Notes under the pieces: model-generated
Told to the model about the DNA's origin: nothing
Seen by the model: only the letters and a program-made list of their open reading frames with translations
Database searches by the model: none
Program-made: the position numbers and the translations under genes
Assembly (NCBI GenBank): GCA_017303905.1
Contig: JAFLBH010000005.1
Location: 186,001-250,000, forward strand
Direction: 5' to 3'
Length of the DNA stretch: 64,000 nucleotides
From: Bacteroidota bacterium
GTDB lineage: Bacteria; Bacteroidota; Bacteroidia; B-17B0; Aurantibacillaceae
Shown: positions 61,268 to 64,000 of the stretch, piece by piece
Position numbering within the stretch: the first letter of the stretch is position 1
How the letters are laid out: every line of letters begins with the position of its first letter

Positions 61268-62703
61268 AATTCGAAAGTAAAGGCGGTACCGGATTTAACT
61301 TCGGTTCTTAATTTACCATCTAATTGATCCGTTAAAGCTGTAATTAATTGCAAGCCCAAAGTGGAAGGATTCTTCAAATTTATTTTTCCTTTTATTCCGG
61401 AACCGTTATCAGAGACTTTTAATAAATAATGTGTCTTCGCGTTTTTTCGAGTAGCAAATAAAATATCAACGCGCCCTTTAGTTGTGTTCTTAAATGCATG
61501 TTTAAAAGAGTTAGAAAGAAGCTCATTGATGATAATGCCACACGGAATCGCTTTATCAATCTCAATAAACTGTTCGCTCACCAAAACTTTCAGGTTTACT
61601 TTTATATCCTTATTAACACGGTAAGTAGAAGAAATAAAACTGACTAATTCTTGTAAGTACTCCTTAATATTAATTTGCGATAAATTCTTTGATCGGTATA
61701 AAAGCTCGTGTATGATCGCCATTGACTTGATTCGACCAATGCTCTCTGTATATTTTTCCTTTGCTTCTGAATCGTTGATTTTCTCCGCCTGTAAATTCAG
61801 TAAACTGGAAACGATTTGCAAATTATTCTTCACCCGGTGATGAATTTCTTTAATCAAAAATTCTTTTTCGTTAAGCGAAGATTTTAATTTTTCTTCGATG
61901 TTCTTTCTTTCCAAAAAAGCAGGAATGGAAATTGCATCGCTCTTTTTTTCTCGCTTTGCTTTTTTAAGATAGGCATCAATTTTATGAGGCGGCGCCATAA
62001 TAAATGTACAATGCTTATCGCCTTTCGCTCTGCAAGAAATTTCCACAGCAGTTAATGGAACACCAAAACTTTCTTGACACCAGCCGCTGGAATAACCTGA
62101 GTTCATAATGCAAACCGGTGTTTTTGACTTTTTACCGGCCCTTATCCAACTATCGGCCTCAAATGAAAACGGATGATGATATTTCAAAAAGCAATTTTCA
62201 TCCGGACTTGGTTTACTTTCAGGAAGAATATCAACAAATGCCCAACCAGAATAAGCAAAATGAACAGGTCCGGCAGACAACTTGCTAATTGGATCTTTCA
62301 ACTTCATTTTCTTGTGGAAGTTTTTAGCATCCTCCATTCCGATTAAATGTGCTAAGTCAAATAAAATATTCTTTGCAATTCCGATCGCTTCGTCCTCACC
62401 TCTATTGCTATACAATTGAACAAAGGAATTTAAAAACTCATAAGAGAGCGCCGACGCCCGCACCAGCACATAACGTTGATCGTTGATTTCAATTGTACCT
62501 TCCGAAGGAGAAAACTTTAAATTTTTAAAATAAGCGCCTACGGTTTCCTCTGCCTTTTTGAAAATAGGTTTAAATACCTCCGGCGCACTTACCTTTGGTT
62601 TGTTATCAGGTTTTAGTAATTGCTTTTTAAGATCGGCGTTTTCCTCACTTAATTCTTCAATGATGCGTTTTAAGCGCTTTATTTCTTTAAGGTTTTCAGG
62701 CAT
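61264..62703 (-). CDS. Cytosolic histidine kinase with XylR_N/V4R sensor
   Basis: A 479-aa soluble kinase. An N-terminal coiled coil (about residues 1-35) precedes a XylR_N/V4R ligand-binding module (about 40-245; SGYSSGWCQESFGVPLTAVE, SCRAKGDKHCTF with the V4R Cys residues). A HisKA_2-type phosphoacceptor follows (IKEIHHRVKNNLQIVSSLL), then the ATPase with N box NELLSNSFKHAF and G boxes DNGSGIKG and STLGLQLI. V4R domains bind small aromatic ligands or metal in other proteins. There is no membrane segment and no adjacent regulator. Confidence 0.88.
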   Translation of the reverse strand: MPENLKEIKRLKRIIEELSEENADLKKQLLKPDNKPKVSAPEVFKPIFKKAEETVGAYFKNLKFSPSEGTIEINDQRYVLVRASALSYEFLNSFVQLYSNRGEDEAIGIAKNILFDLAHLIGMEDAKNFHKKMKLKDPISKLSAGPVHFAYSGWAFVDILPESKPSPDENCFLKYHHPFSFEADSWIRAGKKSKTPVCIMNSGYSSGWCQESFGVPLTAVEISCRAKGDKHCTFIMAPPHKIDAYLKKAKREKKSDAISIPAFLERKNIEEKLKSSLNEKEFLIKEIHHRVKNNLQIVSSLLNLQAEKINDSEAKEKYTESIGRIKSMAIIHELLYRSKNLSQINIKEYLQELVSFISSTYRVNKDIKVNLKVLVSEQFIEIDKAIPCGIIINELLSNSFKHAFKNTTKGRVDILFATRKNAKTHYLLKVSDNGSGIKGKINLKNPSTLGLQLITALTDQLDGKLRTEVKSGTAFTFEF

Positions 62704-62771
62704 TGCTCATAATTAATCGAATCAAGAACCTTTACACTAAAGTAAACAAAATTAGTGATTTATGTTAGCTA

Positions 62772-63188
62772 TTGAGTAAAAAGCTAGGTTTTAGATATTT
62801 TAGGAAGTATCTTTACAACGTGAGGAACTTAATTTCCATAGTACTTCTTTCTGTCTTCCTGATTCAAGCTTCAGCTAAATTTATCATTTATGTAAATTTT
62901 AAATTAAATCAAGACTTCATTGCCAAAAATTTGTGTGTTAAGAAAGAAATTGCGAACAATGATTGTGAGGGTGGATGTTGTTTAAAAGAATCATTGGAGA
63001 AAGAAGAAAAATCAGAAAGCCCGCTTCCTAATTTACCCAAAGATAAATCAGAAACTTTTTATATCCCGGTCCAATTAAATCAAACAATAGAAACAGGTCA
63101 AATAATTTCAAATATTCATTTTATTTATATGGATAAGCCAACCAAGGATTATCCTTTGAGTATTTTTCATCCACCCCAGATTTCTTGA
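62772..63188 (+). CDS. Small exported Cys-containing protein upstream of MbnP-like gene
   Basis: Up to 138 aa from a TTG at 62772; a GTG at 62820 (RNLISIVLLSVFLIQASAK) would give a cleaner signal peptide or anchor. The mature part has CVKKEIANNDCEGGCCLKES, which could bind metal, and ends SIFHPPQIS, an ending seen in small proteins encoded ahead of Bacteroidota metal-uptake receptor loci. The family and start are uncertain. Confidence 0.6.
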   Translation: MSKKLGFRYFRKYLYNVRNLISIVLLSVFLIQASAKFIIYVNFKLNQDFIAKNLCVKKEIANNDCEGGCCLKESLEKEEKSESPLPNLPKDKSETFYIPVQLNQTIETGQIISNIHFIYMDKPTKDYPLSIFHPPQIS

Positions 63189-63232
63189 TTTTTATTTTCT
63201 AAAAATCATTTATTCACTTATTAGAATTATTT

Positions 63233-63352
63233 ATGAAACTGTTAGGCGGTATCGCAATTATTATGCTTGCCGTATTGGTTGGCATTTATTTAGATATTAT
63301 TAAAATATTAAAAAAATTAAATCACAAAAAACAAAAAAATTATGAAAACTAA
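63233..63352 (+). CDS. 39-aa single-helix membrane peptide
   Basis: An ORF with one transmembrane helix (LLGGIAIIMLAVLVGIYLDI) and a basic tail (KKLNHKKQKNYEN). It overlaps the start of the MbnP-like gene by 11 bp in another frame, suggesting coupling. It has a good ATG context (TTTATG) and lies 44 bp after the Cys-containing protein gene. Expression is unproven. Confidence 0.45.
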   Translation: MKLLGGIAIIMLAVLVGIYLDIIKILKKLNHKKQKNYEN

Positions 63353-64000
63353 ATTATTAATCATCACACTTTTTTTAAGTGTAGCTTTTATTTCATGTAA
63401 AAAAGACCCGGTTGAACCTGAAGATAACCACACCCATGAAGCAAGCGAAGGTACATTGGAACTTGAATTTGAGGCTATGGTTGACACCAACGCCCTAGTG
63501 TTTAACACTCAAAATTACCTTAATGCAAATGGAGATACTTTTAATGTAAGCTTATTTAAATATTACATCAGTAATGTTGTATTAACCAAAAGTGACAATA
63601 GCACGTATACTGTACCTAATAGCTACTACTTGGTGACGCATAATGGCACCTCAAATCCGGTGGTAAGTATTGGTGGAGTTCCTAATGGAACATACAAAGC
63701 AATTACCTTTTTAATAGGAGTTGATTCTACTCGTAATGTAAGCGGTGTTCAATCAGGAGCATTAGATCCGGTTAACGGAATGTTCTGGAGTTGGAGCAGC
63801 GGATACATTATGGCTAAGATGGAAGGGACTTCACCACAATCCGGAAACGCAAGCAAAGCTTTGAAATTTCATGTTGGTGGATTCTCAGGAGTCAACAATA
63901 CTTTAAAAACGGTGAGTCCGTCGTTTGGTACTTCTACCGCAACGATTAATGGTGAGCATGGTTCAACTGTGCATTTTAAAACAGACCTTTCGCAATGGTT
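63342..64000 (+). CDS. MbnP-like lipoprotein (partial, runs off the window)
   Basis: At least 219 aa, no stop before the window end. A lipobox type signal peptide (MKTKLLIITLFLSVAFISC, Cys19) is followed by charged residues and a His-containing segment DNHTHEASEG. TLELEFEAMVDTNALVFN, FKYYISNVVL and YYLVTHNG are typical of the MbnP domain, a copper-associated beta-sandwich named for methanobactin loci and common in Bacteroidota next to MbnH-type cytochromes and TonB receptors. The His-rich N-terminus would suit metal binding. Confidence 0.85.
   Translation, partial: MKTKLLIITLFLSVAFISCKKDPVEPEDNHTHEASEGTLELEFEAMVDTNALVFNTQNYLNANGDTFNVSLFKYYISNVVLTKSDNSTYTVPNSYYLVTHNGTSNPVVSIGGVPNGTYKAITFLIGVDSTRNVSGVQSGALDPVNGMFWSWSSGYIMAKMEGTSPQSGNASKALKFHVGGFSGVNNTLKTVSPSFGTSTATINGEHGSTVHFKTDLSQW

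Overview
The window is a 64 kb, AT-rich, densely packed chromosomal segment of a Bacteroidota bacterium, probably free-living and of the Flavobacteriales/Sphingobacteriales type. The evidence is three proteins with type IX secretion C-terminal sorting domains, promoters of the Bacteroidota form (TTTG, about 19-21 nt, TAnnTTTG), near absence of Shine-Dalgarno sequences, futalosine-pathway MqnC, and a MbnP-like lipoprotein. No rRNA, CRISPR array, prophage or complete insertion sequence was seen.

Layout. 1-2.3 kb (minus): DMT-family and MarC membrane proteins, a TPR protein and pheS. 2.3-10.6 kb: a MORN/vWA-like exported protein, clpP, a Tat-exported M24 peptidase, mqnC (minus), a leucyl aminopeptidase, an unknown exported protein and pdxA. 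10.7-14.4 kb: a methionine operon led by a SAM-I riboswitch and a 54-codon leader ORF whose last 11 residues are all Cys or Met, then a 75-aa unknown protein, metX, hom and a GDSL hydrolase. 14.4-22.5 kb: a complete histidine operon (leader peptide and attenuator, hisG-D-C-B-H-A-F-IE) into which two four-helix-bundle genes have entered. 22.5-28.2 kb: a LytTR regulator, small unknown proteins, typA and two hydrolases. 28.2-28.8 kb: a CAU-anticodon tRNA, an apparent tRNA relic split by two palindromes, and a GIY-YIG protein. 28.9-33.2 kb: a four-gene operon (halogenase-like flavoprotein, KASIII-like enzyme, unknown helical protein, BtrH-like protein) that looks like an uncharacterised biosynthetic pathway. 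33.2-38.5 kb: membrane proteins, tatC, an AhpD-like protein and two T9SS cargo proteins. 38.5-49.7 kb (minus): kynU, trp leader and attenuator, trpE-G-D-C-F-B-A, then DAHP synthase, aroB and aroA, an aromatic supraoperon. 49.7-56.8 kb: a broken GxxExxY gene between inverted repeats, hemL, a UbiA-like protein, rlmB, a T9SS SBBP-repeat protein, a DinB-like protein, and a ferredoxin/U32 pair. 56.9-64 kb: a membrane pyrophosphatase fused to a YceI domain, a SthA-like flavoprotein, a XylR_N/V4R histidine kinase, and the start of a MbnP-like locus cut by the window end.

The unifying theme is amino-acid biosynthesis under leader-peptide control. The His and Trp leaders have drawable 1:2, 2:3 and 3:4 RNA pairings. 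The Met operon appears to stack a SAM riboswitch on a sulfur-amino-acid leader peptide. The most novel-looking items are this Cys/Met leader, the halogenase/KASIII/BtrH operon, the pyrophosphatase-YceI fusion, and the small repeat-flanked cassettes (four-helix-bundle, GxxExxY, palindrome-split tRNA relic).
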